This document shows positions 8,873-18,083 of a stretch of DNA of 64,000 nt, in pieces. The stretch's first letter is position 1. Each line of letters begins with the position of its first letter. Location of the stretch: assembly GCF_006740045.1 (NCBI RefSeq), contig NZ_AP019749.1:3305001-3369000 (forward strand), written 5' to 3'. The translations under genes and the position numbers were made by a program. The DNA comes from Comamonas terrigena NBRC 13299. GTDB taxonomy: Bacteria > Pseudomonadota > Gammaproteobacteria > Burkholderiales > Burkholderiaceae_C. Below the pieces are notes generated by a model. That model was not told the origin of the DNA. It ran no database searches and was given only the letters and a program-made list of their open reading frames with translations.

Positions 8873-8912
8873 GGCCTGGAAACAGGCCCTTGCGGGTCAA
8901 GCCGCAAGGGCC
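8873..8912 (+). repeat. Two mutually exclusive hairpins upstream of the riboswitch
   Basis: GGCCTG-GAAA-CAGGCC (8873-8888) overlaps an 11-bp perfect stem, GGCCCTTGCGG/CCGCAAGGGCC (8885-8912, 6-base loop). They share the bases 8885-8888, so only one can form at a time. They end about 13 bases before a possible -10 (TACACT, 8925-8930) for the glyA transcript, so the structure may act at the DNA level as an operator. Confidence 0.45.
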
Positions 8913-8934
8913 GCGCTGGCTCCGCTACACTAAT

Positions 8935-9121
8935 GGGGTACGCAACTGGCGATAGGCGCGGTTTATCGAGAACCGCGCTGACGTGGAACCACGGTGTGGC
9001 GCTCCTCCCGATGAGCACCAGGCCCGACAACCACCGGGGAGCGTACCGCCCAGGCTGCGCCAACACGGAATCGCCTGCCGCGTGTTTAGCCGTTCGCCTG
9101 GGCAGCCCTTGGATTCAAGGG
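8935..9121 (+). promoter_or_regulatory. ZTP (pfl) riboswitch ahead of glyA
   Basis: The RNA carries the hallmarks of the pfl/ZTP aptamer. A closing stem GGTACGC (8937-8943) pairs with GCGTACC (9041-9047). The conserved AACTGGCGA comes right after the first strand, CCGGGGAGCG lies before the second strand, and the 3' domain CCGTTCGCCTGGGCA is at 9090-9104. A 6-bp hairpin, CCCTTG/CAAGGG (9106-9121), follows as a possible expression-platform element close to the glyA ribosome site. The family senses ZTP/ZMP, which rises when 10-formyl-tetrahydrofolate is low, and is known upstream of glyA and other folate and purine genes. A weak -10 (TACACT) lies at 8925-8930. The call rests on motif recognition, not a covariance search. 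Confidence 0.85.
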
Positions 9122-9144
9122 AATATCAAGTTCACAGGACTGCC

Positions 9145-10392
9145 ATGTTTCAACGCACCGATACCGTCGAGAAAGTCGACCCCGAACTGTTTGCCGCCAT
9201 CCAGGCTGAAAACCATCGCCAGCAAGAGCATATCGAGCTGATCGCCAGCGAGAACTACTGCTCGCCCGCCGTGATGGAAGCCCAGGGCTCCCAGCTGACC
9301 AACAAGTACGCCGAAGGCTACCCCGGCAAGCGCTACTACGGCGGCTGCGAGAACGTGGACGTGGTCGAACAGCTGGCCATCGACCGCATCAAGAAGATCT
9401 TTGGCGCTGAAGCCGCCAACGTGCAACCCAATTCCGGCTCCCAGGCCAACCAGGCCGTGCTGATGGCGTTCGCCAAGCCCGGCGACACCATCATGGGCAT
9501 GAGCCTGGCCGAAGGCGGTCACCTGACCCACGGCATGCCGCTGAACATGTCCGGCAAGTGGTTCAACGTGGTGTCCTACGGCCTGAACACCGACGAAGCC
9601 ATCGACTACGACAAGATGGAAGCCCTGGCGCGCGAGCACAAGCCCCGCATCATCATCGCCGGCGCTTCGGCCTACGCCCTGCGCATCGATTTCGAGCGCT
9701 TCGCCAAGATCGCCAAGGAAGTCGGCGCCATCTTCTGGGTGGACATGGCCCACTATGCCGGCCTGATCGCCGCTGGTGTGTACCCCAACCCCGTGCCCCA
9801 CGCCGACGTGGTCACCACCACCACCCACAAGAGCCTGCGCGGCCCCCGTGGCGGCGTGATCCTGATGAAGGCAGAGCACGAGAAGGCCCTGAACAGCGCC
9901 ATCTTCCCCGGCCTGCAAGGCGGCCCGCTGATGCACGTGATCGCCGGCAAGGCCGTTGCGTTCAAGGAAGCCCTGACCCCCGAGTTCAAGGCCTACCAGG
10001 AACAGGTGGTGAAGAACGCCAAGGTGATGGCCGACACGCTGACCGAACGCGGTCTGCGCATCGTCTCCGGTCGCACCGAAAGCCACGTGATGCTGGTGGA
10101 CCTGCGTGCCAAGGGCATCACCGGCAAGGCTGCCGAAGCCGCGCTGGGTGCAGCCCACATCACCATCAACAAGAACTCCATCCCCAACGACCCGGAAAAG
10201 CCGATGGTAACCAGCGGCATCCGCGTGGGCACCCCTGCCATGACCACCCGTGGTTTCAAGGAAGAGGAAGCCCGCATCACCGCCAACCTGGTGGCCGATG
10301 TGCTGGAGAACCCCACGGACGAAGCGAACCTGGCTGCCGTGCGCGCCAAGGTGGCCGCACTGACCGCCAAGTTCCCCGTCTACAGCAAGTAA
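9145..10392 (+). CDS. glyA: Serine hydroxymethyltransferase
   Basis: The 415-residue PLP enzyme interconverts serine and glycine while charging tetrahydrofolate to 5,10-methylene-THF. It is the main cytosolic source of one-carbon units. The N-terminal [19 protein letters not shown] and IELIASENY are typical. The PLP lysine is in [14 protein letters not shown] (about residue 230), with [11 protein letters not shown] and the VDMAHYAGL aspartate/histidine region upstream. The ATG at 9145 has AGGA 6 bases before it and gives the usual length. The frame stays open further upstream but that part lies in the riboswitch. It heads a glyA-nrdR unit with a 27-bp gap. Regulation is likely by the ZTP riboswitch. 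Confidence 0.97.
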   Translation: MFQRTDTVEKVDPELFAAIQAENHRQQEHIELIASENYCSPAVMEAQGSQLTNKYAEGYPGKRYYGGCENVDVVEQLAIDRIKKIFGAEAANVQPNSGSQANQAVLMAFAKPGDTIMGMSLAEGGHLTHGMPLNMSGKWFNVVSYGLNTDEAIDYDKMEALAREHKPRIIIAGASAYALRIDFERFAKIAKEVGAIFWVDMAHYAGLIAAGVYPNPVPHADVVTTTTHKSLRGPRGGVILMKAEHEKALNSAIFPGLQGGPLMHVIAGKAVAFKEALTPEFKAYQEQVVKNAKVMADTLTERGLRIVSGRTESHVMLVDLRAKGITGKAAEAALGAAHITINKNSIPNDPEKPMVTSGIRVGTPAMTTRGFKEEEARITANLVADVLENPTDEANLAAVRAKVAALTAKFPVYSK

Positions 10393-10419
10393 GCGGCTGC
10401 CCCGCCGACGGACTGCGCC

Positions 10420-10869
<450 letters not shown>

Positions 10870-10896
10870 AGCCGTTGCGCCACCGCGCCCCGACCG

Positions 10897-10926
10897 GCCG
10901 CCCGCCCTGTGCGAGGCGGCTTTTTC
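10897..10926 (+). terminator. Intrinsic terminator after nrdR
   Basis: A 6-bp stem, GCCGCC/GGCGGC with a 12-base loop, is followed by five T, about 28 bases after the nrdR stop. Confidence 0.75.
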
Positions 10927-10954
10927 TTGCCCGGGCCAGGGCCCGCCCCGGGAT

Positions 10955-10972
10955 TGTTCCGCCGCTGGAACA
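10955..10972. promoter_or_regulatory. Perfect dyad upstream of the DedA gene
   Basis: TGTTCC-GCCGCT-GGAACA is a 6-bp inverted repeat about 90 bases upstream of the DedA-rhodanese start. It has the size of an operator half-site pair. No regulator is assigned. Confidence 0.3.
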
Positions 10973-11062
10973 CAGTCTTCCATGCCAAACACCTAGGCAA
11001 GGCAGAAAGCCCCACGTAGCATGGCGGACTGCAGCCGCCCGCACGGCGGTCTGCCTGCTCCC

Positions 11063-12037
11063 ATGGATATCGACACCTCCACACTTCGCACCGCCCTCAC
11101 GCTCTACGCCCCCGGCGTGGTGTTTGCCAATGTGCTGCTGCAGCAGCTGGGCCTGCCGGTTCCCGTGCTGCCCACGCTGCTGCTGGCCGGCAGCCTGGCC
11201 GCCAGCAGCCCGCGGCTGGCGCTGCTGTGGGGCACGGCCGTGCTCGCCGCCATGCTGGCCGACCGGGTCTGGTATCTGGTGGGACGGCGCTTTGGCACCC
11301 GCGTGCTGGCGTGGCTGTGCAAGCTCTCCCTGACGCCCGACAGCTGCATCAGCCAGACCGCCGACCGTTTTGGCCACTGGGGCCCCTGGTCGCTGCTGCT
11401 GGCCAAGTTCATCCCCGGTTTTTCGGCCGTGGCCGCCCCCATGGCCGGTGTGCTGCGCATGCCCGTGCCCCGCTTCACCCTGGCCGCGGCCAGTGGTGCC
11501 GGGCTGTGGGCCGGCGTGGCACTGGGCCTGGGCTGGCTGCTGCGGCGCCAGGTGGACGCGGCCCTGGCACTGCTGCACACCCATGGCCCGCTGCTGGCCG
11601 TGGTGGCCGTGCTGCTGCTGGGCCTGTGGCTGGGCTGGAAGCTGGTGCGCCGCCAGCTGTTTCTGCGCCTGGCCGCCATGCCTTCGGTCACCGCGGCGCA
11701 GTGGTGGCAGGCCCAGACCTCGGCCCAGCCGCCGCGCCTGCTGGATCTGCGCGGCCCGGCCCTGATTGCCGAGCTGGGCCCGATCACCGAGGCCCATGCC
11801 GTCACCCTGGCCCAGCTGCCGCGGCTGGTGCGCCACTGGCCGCGCGAGACGGCCATCGTCACCCTGTGCGCCTGTCCCCACGATGCCACGGCCGCCCGCG
11901 CTGCGCAGCGGCTTCGGCGCCTGGGCTTTGTCCATGCCCGCCACCTGCAAGGCGGCTTCGAGGCCTGGCAGGCGCTGCAGCCCAGCGCCTCCACCCCGGC
12001 CTCCACTGCCCCGGTGCTGGCCGCGGCGGCCTCCTGA
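11063..12037 (+). CDS. DedA-family membrane protein with rhodanese domain
   Basis: A 324-residue fusion. The N-terminal about 200 residues form a DedA/SNARE-associated (VTT) membrane domain with several hydrophobic segments and the DedA motif region FGHWGPWSLLLAKFIPGF plus GVLRMPVPRF. DedA proteins are linked to undecaprenyl-phosphate or phospholipid flipping and membrane homeostasis. The C-terminal about 110 residues look like a rhodanese fold, with LLDLRGPA near the start, a candidate active-site Cys in LCACPHDATA, and a closing LQGGFEAWQAL. The ATG at 11063 gives the usual DedA N terminus. An upstream ATG at 11021 would add 14 residues but has no good RBS. The fusion suggests a sulfur-transfer or redox role at the membrane, which is inference. 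Confidence 0.82.
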   Translation: MDIDTSTLRTALTLYAPGVVFANVLLQQLGLPVPVLPTLLLAGSLAASSPRLALLWGTAVLAAMLADRVWYLVGRRFGTRVLAWLCKLSLTPDSCISQTADRFGHWGPWSLLLAKFIPGFSAVAAPMAGVLRMPVPRFTLAAASGAGLWAGVALGLGWLLRRQVDAALALLHTHGPLLAVVAVLLLGLWLGWKLVRRQLFLRLAAMPSVTAAQWWQAQTSAQPPRLLDLRGPALIAELGPITEAHAVTLAQLPRLVRHWPRETAIVTLCACPHDATAARAAQRLRRLGFVHARHLQGGFEAWQALQPSASTPASTAPVLAAAAS

Positions 12038-12044
12038 AATGCAC

Positions 12045-12075
12045 AACGCCCCACGGCGCAGGCCGGTGGGGCGTT
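12045..12075. terminator. Bidirectional hairpin between convergent genes
   Basis: A 10-bp perfect stem, AACGCCCCAC/GTGGGGCGTT with an 11-base loop, lies between the convergent DedA and aroC genes. The T-tracts are short, so termination may be only partly intrinsic. Confidence 0.6.
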
Positions 12076-12106
12076 GGGAGCAAGCGCGAAAGCCGCTGCC
12101 GCAGAT

Positions 12107-13204
12107 TCAGGGTGCTGCGGCCGGGATGGGGTTCAGCGGTAGGCTGACATCGCCGCACTGGGCGCGGTGGCGCAGCGCATGGTCCATCACCACCAGCGCC
12201 AGCAGCGCTTCCGCAATCGGTGCCGCGCGGATGCCCACGCAGGGGTCGTGGCGGCCCTTGGTGATGACTTCGGTGCTCTGCCCGTGGATGTCGATGGATT
12301 CGCGCGGGCTGATGATGGAGCTGGTGGGCTTGATGGCGATCGCGACTTCCAGGTCCTGGCCGGTGCTGATGCCACCCAGCACGCCGCCGGCGTTGTTGGA
12401 GCGGAAGCCTTCGGGGCTGAGCGAATCACCGTGCTCGGTGCCGCGCTGGGCCACGCTGGCAAAGCCGGCACCGATTTCCACGCCCTTGACGGCGTTCAGG
12501 CCCATCATCACATAGGCGATTTCAGCGTCCAGCTTGTCGTACAGCGGCTCGCCCAGGCCCACCGGCATGCCGGTGGCCTGCACGCGCAGCTTGGCGCCGC
12601 AGCTGTCACCGGCCTTGCGCAGGGCGTCCATATAGTCTTCCAGCGCCTGCACATCGGCCTGCGGGGCGAAGAAGGGGTTGTGGGGCACATGCTCCCAGCT
12701 CTCGAAGGCGATGGGCAACTCGCCCAGCTGGGTCATGCAGGCACGGAATTCGGTACCGAACTGTTCCTTGAGCCATTTCTTGGCCACGGCGCCGGCGGCC
12801 ACCGTGGGCGCCGTCAGGCGGGCCGAGGAACGGCCGCCGCCGCGCGGATCGCGCACGCCGTACTTGTGCCAGTAGGCGTAGTCGGCATGGCCGGGGCGGA
12901 AGCTCTCGGAAATGTTCGAGTAGTCCTTGCTGCGCTGGTCGGTGTTGCGAATCAGCAATGCGATCGGGGTGCCGGTCGTCACCCCCTGGTAGACGCCGGA
13001 GAGTATCTCGACCGCATCGGGCTCGTTGCGCTGCGTCACATGGCGGCTGGTGCCGGGACGGCGGCGGTCCAGCTCGCTCTGGATGTCCGCCTCGCTCAGC
13101 TCCATGCCCGGCGGGCAGCCGTCGATCACGCAGCCGATGGCCGGTCCATGGGATTCACCAAAATTGGTAACGGTAAAAATAGTGCCAAGGGTATTGCCGC
13201 TCAT
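12107..13204 (-). CDS. aroC: Chorismate synthase
   Basis: The 365-residue enzyme catalyses the last shikimate-pathway step, 5-enolpyruvylshikimate-3-phosphate to chorismate, using reduced FMN without net redox change. The family signatures are present: [18 protein letters not shown] near the N terminus, [14 protein letters not shown] (about residues 103-116), then [13 protein letters not shown]. The FMN-binding stretch [14 protein letters not shown] and the C-terminal [13 protein letters not shown] also match. Full length. The ATG at 13204 begins [20 protein letters not shown], the classical start. It converges with the DedA gene and diverges from the pseudogene at 13307. Confidence 0.97.
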   Translation of the reverse strand: MSGNTLGTIFTVTNFGESHGPAIGCVIDGCPPGMELSEADIQSELDRRRPGTSRHVTQRNEPDAVEILSGVYQGVTTGTPIALLIRNTDQRSKDYSNISESFRPGHADYAYWHKYGVRDPRGGGRSSARLTAPTVAAGAVAKKWLKEQFGTEFRACMTQLGELPIAFESWEHVPHNPFFAPQADVQALEDYMDALRKAGDSCGAKLRVQATGMPVGLGEPLYDKLDAEIAYVMMGLNAVKGVEIGAGFASVAQRGTEHGDSLSPEGFRSNNAGGVLGGISTGQDLEVAIAIKPTSSIISPRESIDIHGQSTEVITKGRHDPCVGIRAAPIAEALLALVVMDHALRHRAQCGDVSLPLNPIPAAAP

Positions 13205-13306
13205 GGGCGGCGATTATGCCCTTGCATCCGGCGCCCCCCTGGCGAGCATGGGCAGTCCCCCTGAACAGGGTTAGCATGTGCCATCCCGACGCCCTCATTC
13301 GCCCGC

Positions 13307-15530
13307 ATGAACCAGCCCTCCGCGCCCGTGCCCGGCCCTGCCCTGCTTCAGCTTCTGGACAGAAGCGACGCCGCCTGGATCGTGACCGACACGCAGTACC
13401 GCACCTGCTAGGTCAATGCCGGCTTCGAGCGCCTGTTCGGCTGGAGCGCCCAGGAGGCCATCGGCCAGCGCCCGCTGCAGCTGCTGCAGGCGGATCCGCA
13501 GCATGCGCCGCTGCCGGCCCATGTCCAGGAGGCTTTGGACCGCCACGGCCGCTTTTGCGGCGATGTGCAGCTGCTGCACCGCGACGGCCATGCCATCTGG
13601 GTGGCGGCGGCCATCAACCGCCTGCCGCAGTCCGGTGAAGCCATGGTGTTCACCGACATCACCTTCTCCAAGCGTTTCGAGGCGCTGCAAAAGCAGGCGC
13701 TGGAGGACGCAGCCCATGAGCGTCCGCTGCCGCAGCTGCTGCACAGCCTGTGCCGGGACGTGGAGCGCATCGCCCCTGAGCTGGCAGTGGGCGTGCTGCA
13801 GGTGGACGAGCAAGGCTGCCTGCACCCGCTGGCCTGCCCCAGCCTGCCGCGCGCAGCGCTGGAGCGCCTGGACGGCATGCACAGCGCCCCCGACATGGGC
13901 GCCTGCAGCGCGGCCGCCTTCCTGGCCCAGCCGGTGACCGATGCCGATCTGCGCCAGGGCCAGCCGCAGCTGCAGGGCCTGCAGCAGAGCCTGGTCGATG
14001 CCGGCCTGCTGGCCTGCTGGCCTGCTGGGTCTCGCCCATCTTCAACCATGACCGCCAGGTGATCGGCGTGTTCGCCCTGTACTTCCGCGAGCCGCGCAGT
14101 CCCAACGCCTTGCACCATCGCATTGCACAGACCTGCATCCACCTGTGCACCGTGGCCATGGAACGCGAGCGTTCGCGCGAACGTATCCACCAGCTGGCCT
14201 ACTACGACCCGCTGACCCAGTTGCCCAACCGCTGCATGTTCCACCGCAGCGCCACCGACGCCCTGTACGCCGCCCAGGGCCGTGCCGGCGCACTGCTGTT
14301 TGTGGACCTGGACCGTTTCAAGCTGGTCAACGACAGCCAGGGCCATGCGGCCGGGGATGCCCTGCTGTGCGAAGTGGCGCAGCGCATCCGCGCTGCGGCC
14401 CGCCCCGGCGATGTGCTGGGCCGCCTGTCCAGCGACGAATTCGCGCTGCTGCTGCCCCACTGCAGCGCCGCCGAGGCCGAAACCGTGGCCAGGCGCCTGC
14501 TGGAGCGCATTGCCGAGCCCTTCACCATTGGCGATGCCGTGAATATTCCGCACGCCAGCGTGGGCATCTGTGCCTACCCGGAAGACGGCACCGACATCCA
14601 CACCCTGCTGCGCCATGCCGACCAGGCCATGTACATAGCCAAGCAGCAGGGCCGCCAGCGCTGGCAGCGCTTCACCCGGCCATCAACCAGTTCACCCAGG
14701 ACCGCGTGGCCATGGAGCACGCGCTGCGCGCCGCCATGCACAACGGCCAGCTGCAGCTGCACTACCAGCCCCAGGTGCTCAGCAGCCAGCCCGAGCGCCT
14801 GCATGGCGTCGAGGCACTGGCCCGCTGGAAGCACCCGGAATGGGGTTATGTCTCGCCGCTGCGTTTCATCGCCGTGGCCGAAGACGCCGGCATGATCCAG
14901 GAGTTCACCAGCTGGGTGATGGAATCCGCCTGCCGCCAGCTGGCCGCATGGCGTGCGGACCACGTGGAGGTACCCCAGGTGGCGATCAACCTGTCCACCA
15001 AGAACTTCCACGAACCGCAGTTCGCCCAGTCCGTGGCCGATGTGCTGCGCCGCCACGGCCTCACCGCCAAGGACCTGGTGCTGGAGATCACCGAGAGCGT
15101 GATGCTGGACGCCAGCCCCGCCACGCTGGCCAATCTGGATGCCCTGCACCGCCTGGGCCTGCAGCTGTCGCTGGACGACTTCGGTACCGGCTACTCCAGC
15201 CTGAGCTATCTGCACCGCCTGCCGATTTCCGAGCTGAAACTGGACAAGAGCTTTGTGCAGGACCTGAGCAACAGCGTGGCGGCCGAAGCGCTGATCCGCT
15301 CCGTGCTCGGCATTGCCCGCAGCCTGCACATGAAGGTGGTGGGCGAAGGGGTGGAAACCGCCGAGCAGCGCCAGTGGCTGCAGTTGCAGGGCTGCCCGGT
15401 GCTGCAGGGCTATCTGTTCTGCCGCCCGCTGGCGCCCGAGGCCCTGGTCACCTGGCTGCGGGGCGGCCATGCCCAGCCCCCCTTGGCAGCTCCCGCGGCA
15501 CCCGCCACCGCCTACGATCCGGGTATCTGA
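13307..15530 (+). pseudogene. Disrupted PAS-GGDEF-EAL signalling gene
   Basis: The three frames together spell one cyclic-di-GMP signalling protein of about 740 residues. It starts MNQPSAPVPGPALLQLLDRS, with a PAS domain, a GAF-like segment, a GGDEF domain and an EAL domain. Three lesions break it. An amber TAG at 13409-13411 stands where PAS proteins have Tyr (context RTC-stop-VNAGFERLFGW), a single TAC-to-TAG change. A third copy of CCTGCTGG at about 14005-14030 adds 8 bases and shifts frame; removing one copy restores GLLACWVSPIFNHD. One C is missing from the run at 14675-14677; restoring it gives QRFTPAINQFTQD. The GGDEF loop reads SSDEF, so cyclase activity was probably already lost. The EAL motif (GVEALARWKHPEWG) is intact and its frame runs to 15530. 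No functional full-length product is expected. Confidence 0.88.
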
Positions 15531-15565
15531 GCGCGGCACGGCCCGGCAGCGCCCCATTGCAGATA

Positions 15566-15595
15566 CAAAAAAGCCTCCATCCGGAGGCTCTTTTT
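15566..15595. terminator. Bidirectional intrinsic terminator
   Basis: A 7-bp stem, AGCCTCC/GGAGGCT with loop ATCC, has an A-run on its left and CTTTTT on its right. It serves both the plus-strand pseudogene and the minus-strand CBS gene. Confidence 0.85.
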
Positions 15596-15613
15596 GCATG
15601 GTGGAAACAGGTC

Positions 15614-16084
15614 TCAGGCCTGGCCCTGGGCCTGCTCGCGTTCGCTTTGCGCATCCGGCCAGTCGCGGATATAGGCCTTGAGCATGGTGTTCTCGAAGTT
15701 CTGGCTGTCCACCACGGCCTTGGCCACGTCGTAGAAGCTGATCACGCCCTTGACTTCACCCATCTCCATCACCGGCATGTAACGGGCGTGGCGCTCCAGC
15801 ATCATGCGGCGCACCTCGTCCATCTCGGTTTCCAGGGTGCAGGTCAGGGGGGCATCGTCCATGGCGCTGCGCACCTGCAGCGTACCGACGGAGCCGCCGT
15901 TCTTCACAATGGCCTGGATCACTTCGCGGAAGGTGAGCATGCCGGCCACATCGCCGTGCTCCATCACGACCAGGGAACCGATGTCCTTGTCGGCCATGAT
16001 TTCCACGGCGCGGGCCAGCGGCTCGTTGGGCGTGACGGAAAACAGGGTGCTGCCCTTGACGCGCAGGATGTCGCTCACTTTCAT
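15614..16084 (-). CDS. Tandem CBS-domain protein
   Basis: A 156-residue cytoplasmic protein made of a CBS-domain pair (Bateman module). CBS1 covers about residues 10-62 (IMADKDIGSLVVMEHGDVAGMLTFREV). CBS2 covers about 77-135 (MMLERHARYMPVMEMGEVKGVISFYDV). Such modules bind adenosyl ligands (AMP, ATP, SAM, NADH) and often sense energy or redox state. No partner domain is present. The ATG at 16084 is preferred over longer frames because GGAGA lies about 8 bases upstream and MKVSDIL is the common start of this group. It diverges from the homoserine sulfhydrylase gene; ligand and partner are unknown. Confidence 0.9.
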   Translation of the reverse strand: MKVSDILRVKGSTLFSVTPNEPLARAVEIMADKDIGSLVVMEHGDVAGMLTFREVIQAIVKNGGSVGTLQVRSAMDDAPLTCTLETEMDEVRRMMLERHARYMPVMEMGEVKGVISFYDVAKAVVDSQNFENTMLKAYIRDWPDAQSEREQAQGQA

Positions 16085-16263
16085 GTTCTGTGTCTCCGAT
16101 ACAGGTGAATGCCATGGCCCACCACGGCAGGCCCTGCGGCGAAATATAGCCGACTCTGCCGCTGCTGCAGGGCTGCGGACCCGCAGGCGTTGCATGCCAT
16201 CGCCATCCCAGTCGCCCAAGCGCGTGCTTTTTGCGCCACGTCATGCCACCATAGGGGGTTTGA

Positions 16264-16283
16264 CTGCCGCAGGCAGCTTTTTT
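16264..16283 (+). terminator. Terminator-like hairpin in the leader of the sulfhydrylase gene
   Basis: CTGCC-GCA-GGCAG is followed by C and six T. It lies about 55 bases upstream of the ATG on the same strand, with no plus-strand gene ending nearby. It could therefore be an attenuator. No aptamer or leader peptide was recognised upstream. Confidence 0.45.
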
Positions 16284-16337
16284 GACGGCCTGCAGCCGCC
16301 TTTTCCGGCCCCGCAGCCCCTTTGACGGAGACACACC

Positions 16338-17636
16338 ATGCCCGGTTACTCAGACCCCGGCTTTGACACCCTGAGCCTGCACGCAGGCGCCCAGCCCGAC
16401 CCGGCCACCGGCGCACGCGCCGTCCCCATCCATCTGACGACCTCCTTCGTCTTCGAATCCAGCGACCATGCGGCCAGCCTGTTCAACCTAGAGCGCCCGG
16501 GCCATGTGTACAGCCGCATCTCCAACCCCACCAATGCCGTGCTGGAGCAGCGCGTCTCGGCACTGGAAGGCGGCGTGGGCGCGATCGCCGTGGCCAGCGG
16601 CCAGGCGGCGCTGCACCTGTCGGTTGCGACCCTGATGGGCGCGGGCAGCCACATCGTGGCCAGCACGGCCCTGTACGGCGGCTCGCAGAACCTGCTGCAC
16701 TACACGCTGGCACGCTTCGGCATCGAGACCACGTTTGTGAAGCCCGGCGACATCGATGGCTGGAAGGCCGCCGTGCGCCCCAACACCAAGCTGTTCTTCG
16801 GCGAAACCGTGGGCAACCCCGGCCTGGATGTGCTGGACATTCCCACCGTCAGCCAGATCGCCCACGAAGCCGGCGTGCCGCTGCTGGTGGATTCGACGCT
16901 GACTTCGCCCTGGCTGATCAAGCCTTTCGAGCACGGCGCGGACATCGTCTACCACTCGGCCACCAAGTTCCTGTCCGGCCACGGCACGGTGATCGGCGGC
17001 GTCGTGGTCGATGGCGGCAGCTTCGACTGGGAAAAGTCGGGCCGCTTCCCCGAGCTGACCCAGCCCTACGACGGCTTCCACAACATGGTGTTCAGCGAGG
17101 AGTCCACCACCGGCGCCTTCCTGCTGCGCGCGCGCCGCGAAGGTCTGCGCGACTTCGGCGCCTGCATGAGCCCGCACAGCGCCTGGCTGATCCTGCAGGG
17201 CATCGAGACCCTGCCGCTGCGCATGGAACGCCATATGCGCAACACCGAAAAGGTGGTGCAGTTCCTGGCCAGCCACCCGCTGGTCAGCCGCGTGGGCCAC
17301 CCCATGCTGGAGACCCACTCCTCCCACGCCCTGGCGCGCAAGCTGCTGCCCCGCGGCGCAGGCTCGGTGTTCAGCTTTGACATTGCCGGCAACCGCAACC
17401 AGGGCAAGAAATTCATCGAGACGCTGAAGGTCTTCAGCCACCTGGCCAATGTGGGCGACTGCCGCTCGCTGGTGATCCACCCTGCCAGCACCACGCACTT
17501 CCGCATGAGCGACGAGGCGCTGGCGCAAGCGGGCATCGGCCAAGGCACGATCCGCCTGTCGATCGGTCTGGAAGATGCCGACGACCTGATCGACGACCTC
17601 AAGCGCGCGCTGAAGGCCGCTGAAAAGGCGGCGTGA
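16338..17636 (+). CDS. O-acetylhomoserine/O-succinylhomoserine sulfhydrylase
   Basis: A 432-residue Cys/Met-metabolism PLP enzyme of fold type I. It would make homocysteine (methionine route) from an acylated homoserine and sulfide. Seen: YSRISNPTNAVLEQRVSALE near residue 55, the SGQAALHLS region, the PLP-binding aspartate in LLVDSTLTSPWLIKPFEHGAD, and the PLP lysine in YHSATKFLSGHGT. The C terminus RLSIGLEDADDLIDDL is typical. The length (over 420) fits the MetY-type better than cystathionine beta-lyase. The N terminus GFDTLSLHAGAQPDPATGAR agrees. GGAGA lies 7 bases before the ATG. The substrate (acetyl versus succinyl) cannot be told from sequence alone. It is followed without a gap by a GNAT acetyltransferase. 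Confidence 0.9.
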   Translation: MPGYSDPGFDTLSLHAGAQPDPATGARAVPIHLTTSFVFESSDHAASLFNLERPGHVYSRISNPTNAVLEQRVSALEGGVGAIAVASGQAALHLSVATLMGAGSHIVASTALYGGSQNLLHYTLARFGIETTFVKPGDIDGWKAAVRPNTKLFFGETVGNPGLDVLDIPTVSQIAHEAGVPLLVDSTLTSPWLIKPFEHGADIVYHSATKFLSGHGTVIGGVVVDGGSFDWEKSGRFPELTQPYDGFHNMVFSEESTTGAFLLRARREGLRDFGACMSPHSAWLILQGIETLPLRMERHMRNTEKVVQFLASHPLVSRVGHPMLETHSSHALARKLLPRGAGSVFSFDIAGNRNQGKKFIETLKVFSHLANVGDCRSLVIHPASTTHFRMSDEALAQAGIGQGTIRLSIGLEDADDLIDDLKRALKAAEKAA

Positions 17637-18058
17637 TGGAGATACGGCCGTTCGACGCCGCAGATACCGACGCGGTGGTGCAGCTGTGGCATGACTGCGG
17701 CCTGACCCGCCCGTGGAACGATCCCCACCGCGACATTGCGCGCAAGCGCAGCGTGGCGCCGGAGCTGTTCTGCGTCGGCGTGGATGCCGGCGGCCAGTTG
17801 ATGGCCAGCATCATGATCGGCTATGACGGCCACCGCGGCTGGATCAACTACCTGGCCGTACACCCGGCCCACCAACGCCAGGGCCATGCCCGCCGCCTGG
17901 TGCAGCACGCCGAGCGGCTGCTGACCGTGCGCGGCTGCCCCAAGCTGAACCTGCAGGTACGCGCAGGCAACGAGGCCGTGATCGCTTTGTACGAAAGCCT
18001 GGGTTATGCCAACGACCAGTCGGTCACCCTGGGCAAACGTTTGATTGCGGACATCTGA
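17636..18058 (+). CDS. GNAT acetyltransferase, YpeA-like
   Basis: A 140-residue acetyl-CoA-dependent N-acetyltransferase. Hallmarks are the N-terminal MEIRPFDAADTDAVVQLW and RPWNDPHRDIARK, shared with E. coli YpeA. The acetyl-CoA loop is in VHPAHQRQGHARRLV (Q/RxxGxA) and the late NLQVRAGNEAVIALYESLGY. Full length for the family. The ATG overlaps the preceding TGA (TGATG), so it is probably translationally coupled to the sulfhydrylase gene. The physiological substrate of YpeA-like proteins is not firmly known. Confidence 0.88.
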   Translation: MEIRPFDAADTDAVVQLWHDCGLTRPWNDPHRDIARKRSVAPELFCVGVDAGGQLMASIMIGYDGHRGWINYLAVHPAHQRQGHARRLVQHAERLLTVRGCPKLNLQVRAGNEAVIALYESLGYANDQSVTLGKRLIADI

Positions 18059-18083
18059 GCCCTGCCCCATTCGGAGAAAAACT

